64,000 nt of DNA from Luidia sarsii (lineage: Eukaryota > Echinodermata > Asteroidea > Paxillosida > Luidiidae). The notes under the pieces are model-generated. The model saw only the letters and a program-made list of their open reading frames with translations, was not told where the DNA came from and ran no database searches. The stretch's first letter is position 1; each line of letters opens with the position of its first letter. The stretch spans positions 12,791,145-12,855,144 of the forward strand of contig OX465103.1 of NCBI GenBank assembly GCA_949987565.1, given 5' to 3'. The position numbers were made by a program, and so were the translations under genes. Below, in pieces: positions 45,653-57,411 of this stretch.

Positions 45653-47301
45653 CTGACCAGTCACAGCAACAAGGAGTTTTGATCAGTAACTCAACAAAGA
45701 GTCAACAAATAGACAGGCTTCATGAACTGAACTTTACTCACACCCAAGTCAACTATGTATGGACATGGACAGCAATCATGAAAGGTGAATATCATTAGGA
45801 AAATATTTGATTTGAACTACATGTAACTACATTTGAACTACATTTCATCCAGAGAGAGGTCTAGTCAGGAAAAGGGAATTTGGACATTGTCTTGTGAACA
45901 GTAAAGGTTTAAAGCTTTCAGAGTGTATATTATCATATTGAGGAATAAGGTTTTCAAATGTATAGTAATAGATGACATTTATTTTGGCATTGGAAATATA
46001 AGAAGCATAATCAGGAAAAGGGAAAAATAACTTGTGGGATTTTTTTAATATCATTCGATGTTTTCATCATTTGTGAACAGTAAGATTTTCAAACCCTTCA
46101 TTCAGTATCAATGATTTATTTGTAAATATCAGAACTTGGTGTTTCAAAATCATATCCAGATTTGTTCTCATTCTGGATGTTTTGGAGCACTTGTAGAACA
46201 AAATTAGATCAATATTCTTTTGCACCATTTACATTTCTCAGTGTGATTTTCAAAAATCAATCAGTTGTTGCTTTATAATCATAATAATGAATTTTTCTCA
46301 TCATCAGTGTTTCGATGCATTTTTGGGAGAAAAAAGCTGAAGCTAATATTTGCGTTTCAAATTTAACATTTGATTTACATTTGATGTGGGCATGTGATTT
46401 TGAAAATTTTCAAAATGTTTTAAAATTATGGTCATTTTTTATGTTGAACTGATGCATGGTAGTTTTTAGTGCTGGGCTGAAATGGAGATGAACCTCTTTT
46501 GAAATGAAATTTGGAATTTAGTTAAACTTAAGCAGGCAAGATAAGTGGGTGAGGTCTACTGATGAGGCGGGCCAGGAATGCAAACAATGGGGAATACTGG
46601 CAATTTCTAATTTCTCAATCATATATCTATGCACACCAGTTGACATGGCATTAGCCTTTCCCCTACTTAGCAATTTCTGAGGCCATGCAAGAGCACTTCC
46701 ACACTTGCTTGGTACAGTAGTTGTTATGGCAACTTCTCCCTCAATAAAGGCTGTTACGATAGAATGCCCATTGTATCCGCCAAACCTTTGAAAAAGCAGG
46801 CATGCGTTGGATTTACAGGAGAAGAATAGCGTGGTTAATTATTTGCACAACTCAGCATCAGACACGGTGTCTGAATATTTTGAAGGCAGGGTGTACTTGG
46901 CCTGATGGGAAGGGGAGGTAGCTGTAAGCAATCAGGCAGCCATCAGTGGCCAACTGAGAGTCCCTCGGGCAAAGTATCTTTACAACCAATGTCTGATTGA
47001 GATCAAAGCAAAGCACTGACACAGGGAGTCAGCCAGTTCCATTTGGATGTGCATGCAACTGTAAGATAAGCATCTTTAATATGTAGGAGTCTGCAGCTCT
47101 CTGCAGTGTGAGAACATTGCAACACCAGACTCATCAGACATTGACAGGATTTGTGGGCAAAGGAGTAAGACTGGAAAACAACACATATCAGTGAATGCTC
47201 ATCTGAGTTTTCTTTGAATGCAAGAGGACTGAGTGTAGACAAGGAAATAGTGACTGGACATCAGCTGCTCAATTCAGGCTTGACTTGAAGACACCGGACA
47301 C
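45653..47301. repeat. D-to-B spacer, unit 3
   Basis: Copy of 18375-20023 with more differences. Ghost exon start at 46441-46478, relic CTLD pieces at 46535-46581 and about 46884-47000, promoter block ending at 47301. Confidence 0.75.
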
Positions 47302-47832
47302 ATGAGTTTCTGCAGTATGGAGCTCATTTGGCTGGTTAGTGTCATCATGGCTGCATGTGTTCATGCCCAGCATTGCCAGCCTGGTCAAGAAGGATTTGGT
47401 AATTCTTGCTACCAGCTGCTGAATGGGACAATGACTTGGCAAAATGCGTCTCAAGCCTGCTCTGACATGGGAGGTGGCTTGGTGGTTCCAGACTCCTTCA
47501 GTGAAAATCAGTTCATCTGGGAGATGTACAAAAAGAAGCTACCCTCAAACAGTGATTTTTGGATTGGCTGCACTGACCAGAAGGAGGAAGGCAAATGGGT
47601 GAAGTGCAGTGATGAGGCAGGCCAGGTGTGCACCTACTTCAGATGGGATACAAACCAACCAGACAATCTTAACAATGAAGAATGTATTGAAATGTGGAAA
47701 TCTGAGAACAATATGTGGAACGATGTATCTTGTTCTGCTAATGACAATTATGTGGTTTGTGAGTTTCCCTCTTCAAGCCCAAAGATGACCTGCCTGCAGG
47801 CTGATGCCAACGGCCGTTTCACTGGCCAATAA
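47302..47832 (+). CDS. secreted C-type lectin, B type (QPD)
   Basis: Protein identical to 20024-20554 and 35200-35730 (MSFC start, Q119-P120-D121, W139-N140-D141, extra C102). Unlike the 35200 copy, its 3' flank is the normal B flank with CAACAGGAGTC. AATAAA at 48206. Last B gene of the array. Confidence 0.92.
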   Translation: MSFCSMELIWLVSVIMAACVHAQHCQPGQEGFGNSCYQLLNGTMTWQNASQACSDMGGGLVVPDSFSENQFIWEMYKKKLPSNSDFWIGCTDQKEEGKWVKCSDEAGQVCTYFRWDTNQPDNLNNEECIEMWKSENNMWNDVSCSANDNYVVCEFPSSSPKMTCLQADANGRFTGQ

Positions 47833-49306
47833 CTGACCAGTCACAGCAACAAGGAGTTTTGATCAATAACTCAACAGGAGTCAACAAATAGACAGGCTTC
47901 ATGAACTGAACTTTACTCACACCCAAGTCAACTATGTATGGACATGGACAGCAATCATGAAAGGTGAATAATCATTTGCCACATTTTGATACAAACAGCA
48001 TTTGTTGATGAAAGCTCAATGAAAGAATGAATAATTTGTGAGGATCCATGTACCGGTATAAAAGCTGGAAACTCTTGACGGTGTTTGCCACTGAAAAAGA
48101 AATGGATGGTTTTCAAAGTTGACCATCTTTCTCCTGGAAAAGGGGATATTATGTAGATTTCAACTTTTTATTCAAATGTTAACCAGACCATTGTTCGAGT
48201 GCAAAAATAAAGAATGGGTTTAATGAAGGCAATTTGAAAGGTAAATTTTATCCAACTAACACTCATTTGAAGATTCAATTTCATTCTGTGAAAGAGATTT
48301 CTATGAAAGCCCTCTGGATAGTGTGTACACTGTGATGCCAACTTTCATTAGTATGAAGTCAACAAAATAATCAGGTCACATACATTGTGTTGACACAAAA
48401 ACGTTGAGAAACTATCTATAGGCCTAATCTTAACCATTTCTATTTTAGTAATCATATGTACCGGTATACACACCAATTGACAAGGCATTTTTCTTTCCCA
48501 TACTTGGCAATGTGGGATGGTAAGCAAGATTATTTCCACTCTTGCTTGGCAGTTGTTATTTCAACTTCTCCCCCACAATTGATCTAAATTTTAGCTTGAC
48601 GTGTCCATTTATACTCTCAATTCCTTCAACCAATATCCCTTAATTAAGTCCATGTTTTCCTTGTCCACATCAATAGGTTGCTTGTTGACTGAGTGAAACC
48701 ATCAGCAATGAACGCATATCATGAATAACAAAGTGGGTCTATTCATGAGAAAACTTAGCATCCTGGATATTTACAACAACAAAAAACCATTCTAGACAAT
48801 AAAGCAAATGGTTTACAACAAAGATGGTTATAAATAAGATGCTTGCAACTAAGACTCATGCAATTGTGTTTACCATCAGAGGGAATACAATTCATTTGAA
48901 GGCAGGGTGTACATGGTCTGATGGGAAAGGGACATGGCAGGCAGCCACCAGTGGCCAACTGAGAGTCCCTCGGGCAAAGTATCTTTACAACCAATGTCTG
49001 ATTGAGATCAAAGCAAAGCACTGACACAGGGAGTCAGCCAGTTCCATTTGGATGTGCAGGCAACTGCATGGTAGGCATCTTCAATCTGTAGGAGTCTGCA
49101 GCTCTCTGCAGTGTGAGAACATTGCAACACCAGACTCATCAGACATTGACAGGATTTGTGGGCAAAGGAGTAAGACTGGAAAACAACACATATCAGTGAA
49201 TGCTCATCTGAGTTTTCTTTGACTGCAAAAGGACTGAGCGTATACAAGGAAATAGTGACTGGACATCAGCTGCTTAAATCAGGCTTGACTTAAAGACACC
49301 GGACAC
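47833..49306. repeat. B-to-A spacer, end of unit 3
   Basis: Copy of 169-1642. AATAAA at 48206, relic CTLD fragment 48901-49009, promoter block to 49306. No gene. Confidence 0.8.
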
Positions 49307-49840
49307 ATGAGTTCTGGCAGTATGGAGCTCATTTGGCTGGTTAGTGTCATCATGGCTGCATGTGTTCATGCCCAGCATTGCCAGCCTGGTCAAGAAGGAT
49401 TTGGTAATTCTTGCTACCAGCTGCTGAATGGGACAATGACTTGGCAAGATGCATCTCAAGCCTGCTCTGACATGGGAGGTGGCTTGGTGGTTCCAGACTC
49501 CTTCAGTGAAAATCAGTTCATCGGGGAGATGTTCCAAAGGAAAGTGACTAGCGGTAATCTTTGGATTGGCTGCACTGACCAGGAGGAGGAAGGCAAGTGG
49601 GTGAAGTCTGGTGATGAGGCAGGCAAGGAATGCACCTACACCAACTGGGCAGATGGGCAGCCGGATAATGCTGGCACTGGAGAAGACTGTGCTCATAAGT
49701 ATTATCCAGATGATCTCTGGAATGATGTACCTTGTTCCCAGACAAATTATGGGATGTGTAAGTTCACCATCAGTCCCTCTTCAAGCCCAAAGATGACCTG
49801 CCTGCAGGCTGATGCCAACGGCCGTTTCACTGGCCAATAA
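49307..49840 (+). CDS. secreted C-type lectin, A type
   Basis: 177 residues, same as the other A genes but with V141 (WNDVPC) as in A', while keeping K107 (AGKEC). Calcium site intact. It is the last homogenised gene; the spacer after it departs steadily from the other A spacers, marking the edge of the recent amplification. Confidence 0.92.
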   Translation: MSSGSMELIWLVSVIMAACVHAQHCQPGQEGFGNSCYQLLNGTMTWQDASQACSDMGGGLVVPDSFSENQFIGEMFQRKVTSGNLWIGCTDQEEEGKWVKSGDEAGKECTYTNWADGQPDNAGTGEDCAHKYYPDDLWNDVPCSQTNYGMCKFTISPSSSPKMTCLQADANGRFTGQ

Positions 49841-52800
49841 CTGACCAGTCACAGCAACAAGGAGTTTTGATCAATAACTCAACAAAGAGTCAACAAATAG
49901 ACAGGCTTCATGAACTGAACTTTACTCACACCCAAGTCAACTATGTATGGACATGGACAGCAATCATGAAAGGTGAATATCATTAGGAAAATATTTGATT
50001 CGAACATACGTTTACTACAAATATGAATTTGTGCATTTTTATGTGGATAAGGTTTTAAAACTCATCATTGATAGGTGTACAGATATATAATCATTGGAAA
50101 GAATAATTAATAGTTTTTCCAAGTCGTTGCTATTGCTGATGAGCACTGATAGCAAAAGGGACAAATTGATTTGTGCCTTCAAACATCTCATGGGCATTCT
50201 TTAAACTAGTCATTGTGTGGATCATTTGCAACCAGTTAGAAATTCAAACTATAACAATCTGGTTAAAATGTGAAACTATGAAGGAAGATACTTGGAGACA
50301 AAACACATGTACACACATGTACGGACACACACTGTTGTGTGAGGCATGGCAGCGGCATGGCATGCACTGTGTGCACAGTTGGGATGGGGTGTGGTAATAC
50401 CGGTGTGCCATGGTTTGCATGCATATGGCCTGGATCTCTTGATGGTTCTCAGCAATGCCTGCAAACCTCATTACAATAACAAAGGGTACGCCCCATATGA
50501 AAACTGATTACTATTGGTCATAATGCATGACGTGTACGAAGTCACGTTTGATAAATATATGAATTATGCATGATTTCCTTACAAGTGGCGCACATATGGG
50601 TTTGTGTGCAACGTGTACAGTATAGCTTGACTGCATATGAGCCCCACCCCCATTTTTGAGTCTTGTGATTGGCTGAGAGATCACCTTGGACAAGGCTAGC
50701 TAACAGTAACAGCAGAAGCAAACATTTTGCTTGGGAAAAGCATATTTCAACAGAAAGGAAGACAAATTAATTTTCTTCACTAAGACTCTCCCGCATTAGC
50801 TATAGGAGAGTATGAATTTTTTAAGCCAAGAAAATGGCGCCACTAAGACATTTTTTGTCATTAATTCTGTGTAATTAGAACCCCAATCAATCAGTTGACA
50901 AAATAGTAATGATGTATTTCAGCCAGAAAGAGGTCTTTCCTTCAGCCAGGAAAAGGGAATTGGACATTGTCTTGTGAACAGTAATGGTTTAAAGCTTTCA
51001 GAGTGTATATTAGTATATTGAGGAATAAGGTTTTCAAATGTATAGTAATAGATGACATTTATTTGGCATTGGAAATATAAGAAGCATAATCAGGAAAAGG
51101 GAAAAATATCTTGTGGGATTTTTTTTAATATCATTCAATGTTTTCATCATTTGTGTACAGTAAGATTACAAACCCTTCATTCAGTATCAATGATTTATTT
51201 GTAAATATCCGTACTTGGTGTTTCAAGATCATATCCAGATTTGTTCTCATTCTGGATGTTTTGGAGCACTTGTAGAACAAAATTAGATCAATATTCTTTT
51301 GCACCACTAACATTTCTCAGTGTGATTTTTAAAAATCAATCAAGTTGTTGCTTTAGAATCATAATAATGAATTTTTCTCGCATTATCAGTGTTTCTATGC
51401 ATCTTTTCGAGAAAAAAAGCTAAAGCTAATATTTGCTTCAAAAATTTAACATTTGATTTACATTTTTTGTGGGCAAGTGATTTTGAAAATTTCCAAAATG
51501 TTTTTAAATAATTGTCAATATTGTGATTTGAGGAAAATGCATTATGGTAGGTCTCTCCAGAGTGTATCATGCATTTAAAGAATTATTGGGGATTTTGAAT
51601 TCACAGTGTTTGCACATTAGCAGAGTTTGCAGAGTGTATTATGCATTTAAAGAATTATTGGGGATTTTGAATTCACAGAGTTTGCATTAGCAGAGTGTCG
51701 GGAAAAGGAGCTAAAATTAGTTTGACTTTTGCAAATGTCATTTCATATGTCTTTTCATCTCTTAAAATGAAATTTGGAATTCAGTTAACCTGAAGCAGGC
51801 AAGATAAGTGGGTGAGGTCTCCTGATGACGCGGGCCAGGAATGCAAACAATGGGGAATACTGGCAATTTCTAATTTCCCAATGATATATCTATGCACACC
51901 AGTTGACATGGCATTAGCCTTTCCCCTGCTTAGCACTTTCTAAGGCCATGGAAGAGCAATTTACATTGGCAATTTAAGGTGCACCAGCAGGAAAAGGCAG
52001 AACTGTTCTCATTCTTGATGTTTTGGAGCACTTGAATTTTCTTTTGCACAATTTAAATTTCTCAATCTGAATTGGAAAAATTAATCAATTGTTATAAATG
52101 GATACAGTTAAACTTTTTTGTCATATCATCAGCATTTCTATACACCTAGTGTGAGCAAAGCTACAATTTATATTCCCTTTAAGAATTTGAAATTTAAATT
52201 ATATTTGATGCGTGCATGTAATTTCGAATGCACAATTTCTAAACAATCAATATTGTGTTTTGAGGTAGATACATACAGTAGGTCTCTTCAGAGTGTGTCA
52301 TGCTTAAACAATTATAAATTCACATATAGGAAAAGGAGCTCAAATTAGTTCAACCTTGAGCTATGACAGAGTTTCATTCATCACAGGACTTAACCTTTGC
52401 AGTGATGTCGTGCTCTCCCTATCATTAGTGTTCCAACGCCTCCTGTGACGAAAACTAAAATGTCCAATTGTCAACCAATCGATTTTCCAGCGCCAGTTTG
52501 TGCTGCCAACTGGAGCTACCGGTATGTTATGTACATGTATCTACCTACATTGATCACACGGTGGTCCACTTGCAAAGGGTACATGCTCCGCTGAATAATT
52601 GACTACATGGTGTAGTTTCGTTTGAGTGCAGCTAGTCAAGGGTGTGGTATAGCCACCTTGGTGTATAAATAATTACTGCATGAAATTGCTGGTTGGATGA
52701 AGAGGAGGGGAGGGGAGGTACCGGTAACACAGATGCTGCACACAAATGCTCAGACGGGTAAAAGGCTATCATACGAACATCAGTGGCCAACAGAGGTGCC

Positions 52801-53122
52801 GTCAAATGGATGGAATGTTCTACCGGTACCTGTCTCGGTAGATAACCATGAGCAGCCTGAGAAATCGGCCAACACTAGACTGACAACTTTTGTTTCAACG
52901 ATTCAAAAGCAATATAAGTATTGCTTAGAGAGGTGAGCACCAGTGCTAATGGATTTTACCGATTTGACTTTGTCTGTGTGAAAGAGAGAGAAACTTGAAG
53001 ACATCAATCAACGATCATTTCATCCGAGATTTCTTTTACTGCAAGAGGACTGAGTGTAGACAAGGAAATAGTGACTGGATATCAGCTGCTCAAATCAGGC
53101 TTGACTTGAAGACACTGGACAC
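49841..53122. repeat. array-edge spacer between A and the divergent gene
   Basis: The first 2 kb is a diverged A spacer with a relic CTLD piece at 51798-51844 and an ~80-bp tandem duplication (about 51555-51705). From about 52,010 a second, much more decayed copy of the common spacer starts (CATTCTTGATGTTTTGGAGC), then a block (about 52,575-52,840) matching 15,790-16,050, and finally about 80 bp of the leader block. It appears to be old array DNA outside the homogenised zone. Confidence 0.65.
51555..51705. repeat. ~80-bp tandem duplication
   Basis: AGAGTGTATCATGCATTTAA at about 51559 through GCAGAG is repeated from about 51631 with a few changes (ATTATGC, CACAGAG). Other A spacers have one copy only. 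Confidence 0.75.
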
Positions 53123-53671
53123 ATGAGTTCCTGCAGTATGGAGCTCATTTGGCTGGTTAGTGTCATCATGGCTGCATGTGTTCATGCCCAGCATTGCCAG
53201 CCTGGTCAAGATGGATTTGATGGTTCTTGCTACCAGTGGTTGGATGGGAAAAAGACTTGGCAAGATGCATCTCAAGCCTGCTCTGACATTGGAGGTGGCT
53301 TGGTGGTTCCAGACTCCACCTGTGAGCATCAGTTTATCTTAGGGATGTTCCAAAATCATGGGACAATTGGTAATCATCTTTGGCTTGGCTGCACTGACCA
53401 GGGGGAGGAAAACAAGTGGGTGAAGTCCAGTGATGAGGCAGGCCAGGAGTGCACCTTCTTCAGATGGGGAGAAAACATGCCAGGTAATGGCGATGAAGAT
53501 GATTGTTTAAAAATGTGGCACAGTGGTTTGTTTAAAGATCAAGTCTGTTCTGACTCAAATCATGTGATTTGTGAGTATGTTATCAGCCCAAACCCAGTCA
53601 AATCCTGTCTACAGGCTGACGCCAATGGCCGTTTCACTAAGCAAGTGACCGATCTGTGCAACATAAATTGA
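53123..53671 (+). CDS. divergent C-type lectin-like gene, exon 1 (CTLD without QPD/WND)
   Basis: The unspliced ORF is 182 codons. The signal peptide is that of the array genes, but the domain differs throughout (GFDGSCYQWLDGKKTWQ, WLGCTDQGEENKW, FFRWGENMPGNGDEDDC). The sugar site is lost: M119-P120-G121 for QPD and F-K-D for WND, so no ordinary Ca-dependent sugar binding is expected. Core cysteines C53/C150 and C128/C142 remain; extra C67; no N41 sequon. The tail CLQADANGRF is kept. At 53645, exactly where array genes have TAA, there is GTGACC, a moderate splice donor after CAA in phase 0. Using it, exon 1 is 53123-53644 and joins exons at 54197 and 57412 (about 279 residues in all). Without splicing it ends at TGA 53669-53671. 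Confidence 0.85.
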   Translation: MSSCSMELIWLVSVIMAACVHAQHCQPGQDGFDGSCYQWLDGKKTWQDASQACSDIGGGLVVPDSTCEHQFILGMFQNHGTIGNHLWLGCTDQGEENKWVKSSDEAGQECTFFRWGENMPGNGDEDDCLKMWHSGLFKDQVCSDSNHVICEYVISPNPVKSCLQADANGRFTKQVTDLCNIN

Positions 53672-54196
53672 ATACTAACAGTTAAAACGTGTGGTGTTAC
53701 TAGTAGTAAAATATTTAACTTTCATGGAAATCTTGATTTTAAAGGTTATTTTAAATATAAACTTGATTTTATTTCTATCTATCAATACAGGTATGCACAT
53801 ATGATGTGTACATATGAATCATAGTACTTGAATATCACTTAGCACATGTTTGACATTCACTGTTCTAAGGTTGGAATGAGTACCATATTTGTGTGCACTG
53901 TATATTGCACATTTTGCAAATCTCATAGATGTTTACAAAATTACAAATGTGTGAAATGTGTTTCAGACCTGCTACAAGTGGCATGATAGAAACATGTCAT
54001 TAGAATGGGAACAATATCACGATTTCAAGAAAAAGAAAAAGAAAATTCAAAAAATTCATTCATATGCACACTCATGACTTTCAAAGAAACAATTGCTTGT
54101 AGACAAGTGCTTTATCAAGGACATTTTATCATAGGATTTTCACTGGTTTAAATATTTTTTCTTTTTGATGTTGAAGTGACGCGTGGTAGTTTTCAG
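53645..54196. other. candidate intron 1 of the divergent lectin gene
   Basis: Begins GTGACC and ends in TTTTCAG after a T-rich run (about 54,150-54,196). No repeat family or ORF of note inside. If not an intron it is plain 3' flank. Confidence 0.45.
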
Positions 54197-54320
54197 TGCT
54201 GGGCTTATGTGCTAGGAAACTGTTACAGTGACTGTTTATTCACAAGTGATACGGATGGCTATGGTGCACATTATTACCTGAATGCAAACCGGGTAGGGAC
54301 ATTCTGGGGAGTTTGCAGGA
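54197..54320 (+). CDS. candidate exon 2 of the divergent lectin gene (Cys-rich)
   Basis: After the acceptor TTTTCAG the frame reads CWAYVLGNCYSDC, then a GYGAHYY segment and GTFWGVCR: four cysteines in 41 codons. I do not recognise the domain; it may continue from the CLQADANGRF tail of exon 1. The candidate donor AGGA/GTGAAG at 54321 is weak but leaves one base, the phase needed by the acceptor at 57412. The D-type spacers of the array hold 38-bp ghosts of this exon's start. Past the donor the frame runs into a lysine run and a transposon, so the exon should end about here. Confidence 0.5.
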
Positions 54321-54439
54321 GTGAAGTTGCTAAAAAAAAAAAATCAGATGAAAACTGTGGAGGTTTGCCACCATCAGCTCTCAAGAACAGGGTCAAGCCC
54401 TCTAAACCCAGAGTGATGCTTATTACCCTGGTAACAATA

Positions 54440-54861
54440 GGGCCATTCACACAGTGCAAATAATGGCAATTTGAATCGCGATTCAGAAAATGGGGTTTCT
54501 TTGGCTCGCGTTCACACAGGCAAAACAATTGCGATGCAAAAAATTGTGAGCTGATCATGCTTAGCAATAATTGTGATCAAATGGTGGGTGGGTCCTTGTG
54601 GCTGGCCCATGCAGGGAGACATCATAAACAAGCACAGCACCTCCTGTCTGTCAGAGTACAAGCAGATTACAGAAACCAGAGTGATTCAGCGGAGCGTTCC
54701 CACACGCATTGCGTGGCAAATAAACACGATTATTCAGAAACGTCTCACTAATAGTGGAGTCCAAATTGCGATTCAAATCCCACTAATAATCACGGTTATT
54801 GTGTCCACACAAAGAAAAGTCAAGTGTGAATCACGCTTACTTGGGGCAGAGGAAATGGCCC
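54440..54861. mobile_element. 422-bp non-autonomous DNA transposon, TA target duplication
   Basis: Starts GGGCCATT and ends AATGGCCC, flanked by TA on both sides (54438-54439 and 54862-54863). Inside are several AATCGCGATTC-like palindromes and TTCACAC/GTGTGAA motifs. Part of its interior (about 54,720-54,795) matches, in opposite orientation, the element at 59253. No transposase. Confidence 0.65.
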
Positions 54862-56015
54862 TATAAACTAGTGTGAATCAGAGGTGCGTTTAGCTAACCC
54901 CTGGAGTTGTGTGCTGCGACTGAGACTGGCAGTGCATGCTGTTTTTGACAATGGTTGACATAAATCCCGGGAAAAGACCAGTAGTGTGAACCGACAGAGC
55001 ATATCCACCTTCCCTAGAGTAAGAAAATGGGTGCAGTGTGAATCGCCAGTGGGCTTACAATTCCCCCAGGATTTCCCGGGGAATACTGAAACTGTACAGT
55101 GTGAAAAGGCCTTAAGGCAACCAATGTAAAGGGTTCTCTGCAAATGTGCATCGATTCATCGAGTACCGGTACCGTAAATTATAACTCGTTGGATAGATAT
55201 TAGTTAATTCATTCTTGTAAATATTGCAAATTGATGTGACGCGATCATCTTTATCATTATTAAATTTTCAAGGTAGTCTCTGTGCATATTTAGTGTTATC
55301 AAAAAATTAGGAGGACCTGATTTTTCGATCCTAGCAGGACCTTTCTCAGAGGTCTCTGATGATAATGCATACGATAATGAGCTCAAGCATCTGTCTTACC
55401 AAAGTGGTTGATTTCTATATACCGGTACACCGAGGAAATAACTGTTGTGATTACCAAAAAAGACATAGCCATACTAAACACAGAACTCCTTGACTAGATA
55501 AGAGAGGATTACACATTAACTAGATCACACAGACTGTACATAAGAGTCAGATCCTCCTAATTTGTGATATTCGCTTTTTGGTCATTTCAGTCAGTAAGCA
55601 GTTTGCCAAATGTTTGTATATTACTTTATTTATTGATTGATTGAGACATTGTTGTGCTATTGACAATTTGCATACATTATCATCACTTGCAAGAGACTGC
55701 GTTGCCATTTTGACGTTGTTGGTCTTGGGTCTGAGTGACAATGCCTTTCACGTCCAAACCTTGTCAAACAATAGTCTAAAATGATCCTTGTTCCCAAGCA
55801 TTGCTTTGTTTAGGGCTTCAAGGTCTGTTTTGGTAGATGTGGGTTACCAGAGCAACAAGGGGAAAGAAAAAGCGTGAACAATTGATTCATGCTCAGTGAT
55901 GCATGGTGCAATGGTGATACTGGCCCCTGGATTTATTTTATGTCAAATCAAACTGCCATTACCGTAGTTCTGCAGAGCGACAACATGTGCATTGTAAGAA
56001 CATTGAGGATCCTAA

Positions 56016-56310
56016 AGGCCGCCGCACACAAGAGCTATCTGCTAAGCAAAAATTCTCTCGAGGACATTAGCTCAGCACGTAGCTCACCGTGTGCGCTGAA
56101 CTTGTGGTGAGATTTCTGCCTCAAGAAGCTGTGAGACCAATATCTATCCTGTTTGATTTTTATCGCCTCTCGTGGATGAAAACTCATCGTGTGCGGCAAC
56201 TTGAGATACGTGCTGAGCAAAAAAAACATAGCAACAGGCCAATGAAAGCTCACGCTCAGTTCAAGTGATGGCCTCCAAAAATATATGATAGCTCCCGTGT
56301 GCGGTGGCCT
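56016..56310. mobile_element. 295-bp MITE, PIF/Harbinger-like
   Basis: Terminal inverted repeats of about 24 bp (AGGCCGCCGCACAC... and ...GTGTGCGGTGGCCT, about three mismatches) with TAA directly on both sides (56013-56015 and 56311-56313). A 3-bp TWA duplication with a GGCC-type end is the signature of the PIF/Harbinger superfamily. No ORF. Confidence 0.7.
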
Positions 56311-56762
56311 TAATGTGGCCAAATTTGCAGTACTATAAACTATTATCTTATTGGGGTTTTTCTGTGTATTCTGCAATGACTTTTCTAAATTTAATCTTCA
56401 TTTTTCTCTGTTGAACTAAATTGAATTGAAACAGTTTTTTTGTCATATTCTTTGTGGCCTCGTCATATATAACATGTACAAATTAAGTCAACCAAATGTA
56501 GTTAAAAATTGTTGTAGCCCTAGAAAATGTGTACAGTAAACATTCTGAGGACCCCTCTCATGGAAATCTAGAGATTTACGGATCACATCAGTATTTAAAC
56601 AGAACAAGCTGCATCCACTTTGTGTGATCCTCAAACTGATGTAGGCAGATTTTCAAATATTGGTTGCTTGCATCTGAATGAAAAGTTAATGGTTGAATGC
56701 TTCTGACAGGTGCCCCCACCCTTGCAAGGACTAGTTGACTAATTGGGAAGGTTACCATCTCT

Positions 56763-56840
56763 GGGCTTGATAGCTCAGTTGGTGAAAAGCACTATTATGC
56801 AAAAAAAAACCAGACGTCTTGGGTCCAGTCCAAGATTTCT
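56763..56840 (+). repeat. tRNA-like sequence (SINE head or tRNA relic)
   Basis: GGGCTTGATAGCTCAGTTGG resembles a tRNA 5' end with a pol III A box, and GGGTCCAGTCC about 57 bases later resembles a degraded B box. The middle is an A-run, and no cloverleaf forms, so it is not a working tRNA. Confidence 0.45.
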
Positions 56841-57411
56841 AGGCCATTTTTCAAAAATATACAAATAGTATAAAAAAATTAAACATTGACAATTTTGTTA
56901 GAACTTGCATATAAGGATATTTCAGAGAGGTACCGGTATTGTACATATGTTACAAAAGAGCATAATTGTTAAGACTTAATGTGGCTTCATCAAATGTTGT
57001 AAAGCAGAGGTTGTAAAGCAGTGGTTAAGATTAAAGTGTGACCTGTAATGAGATCATATAGTTCACACATTGCTGCAATGATTATACGACTCTCGACTTA
57101 AATGTGATTGATCCAATTCAACAACTATGTGCGTTAGGAGGACTGAAGAAAGTTAGCAAAAACTGGAACAGACCTCAATGTTACTTTTTAACCTTACGAC
57201 CTCATATACGTGTGTGGAGTGTAAAATAGCTTAGTCTCCACACCAGGTGCAAAAATACTTCATACAAGGCGCAATACGTGAAATGATACCCGGTACATGC
57301 ATGGAATGGCAATTTGAGGTTTCCCTTTACTTTTTGTTTCCCTTGGTTGTCAAGGTGGAGGGCCATTAGGGCACGCTCTGCGTAATTGCTTCCCATGTGG
57401 ATTGTTTTCAG

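Larger units (their letters stand above)
37206..49306 (+). repeat. array unit 3, 12,101 bp (A-E-D-B)
   Basis: Relative to units 1 and 2 it lacks about 3.07 kb: the A' gene and one spacer are gone and an intact E gene stands where T is expected. The flanks of E match those of T, so the loss joined the spacer after A to the spacer before E (around 38,880). Confidence 0.88.
54321..57411. other. candidate intron 2 of the divergent lectin gene
   Basis: 3.1 kb holding a 422-bp TA-flanked element (54440-54861), a further GTGTGAA-rich repeat (54,870-55,115), a piece of a dispersed repeat near 55,325, a TAA-flanked MITE (56016-56310) and a tRNA-like repeat (56763-56840). No coding sequence recognised. 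Confidence 0.5.

Noticed and set aside
1..53000. CRISPR array or bacterial repeat system, suggested by the strong periodicity
   Set aside because: Repeat units are kilobases long with full secreted lectin genes; no short direct repeats with unique spacers; introns, poly(A) signals and dynein show a eukaryote.
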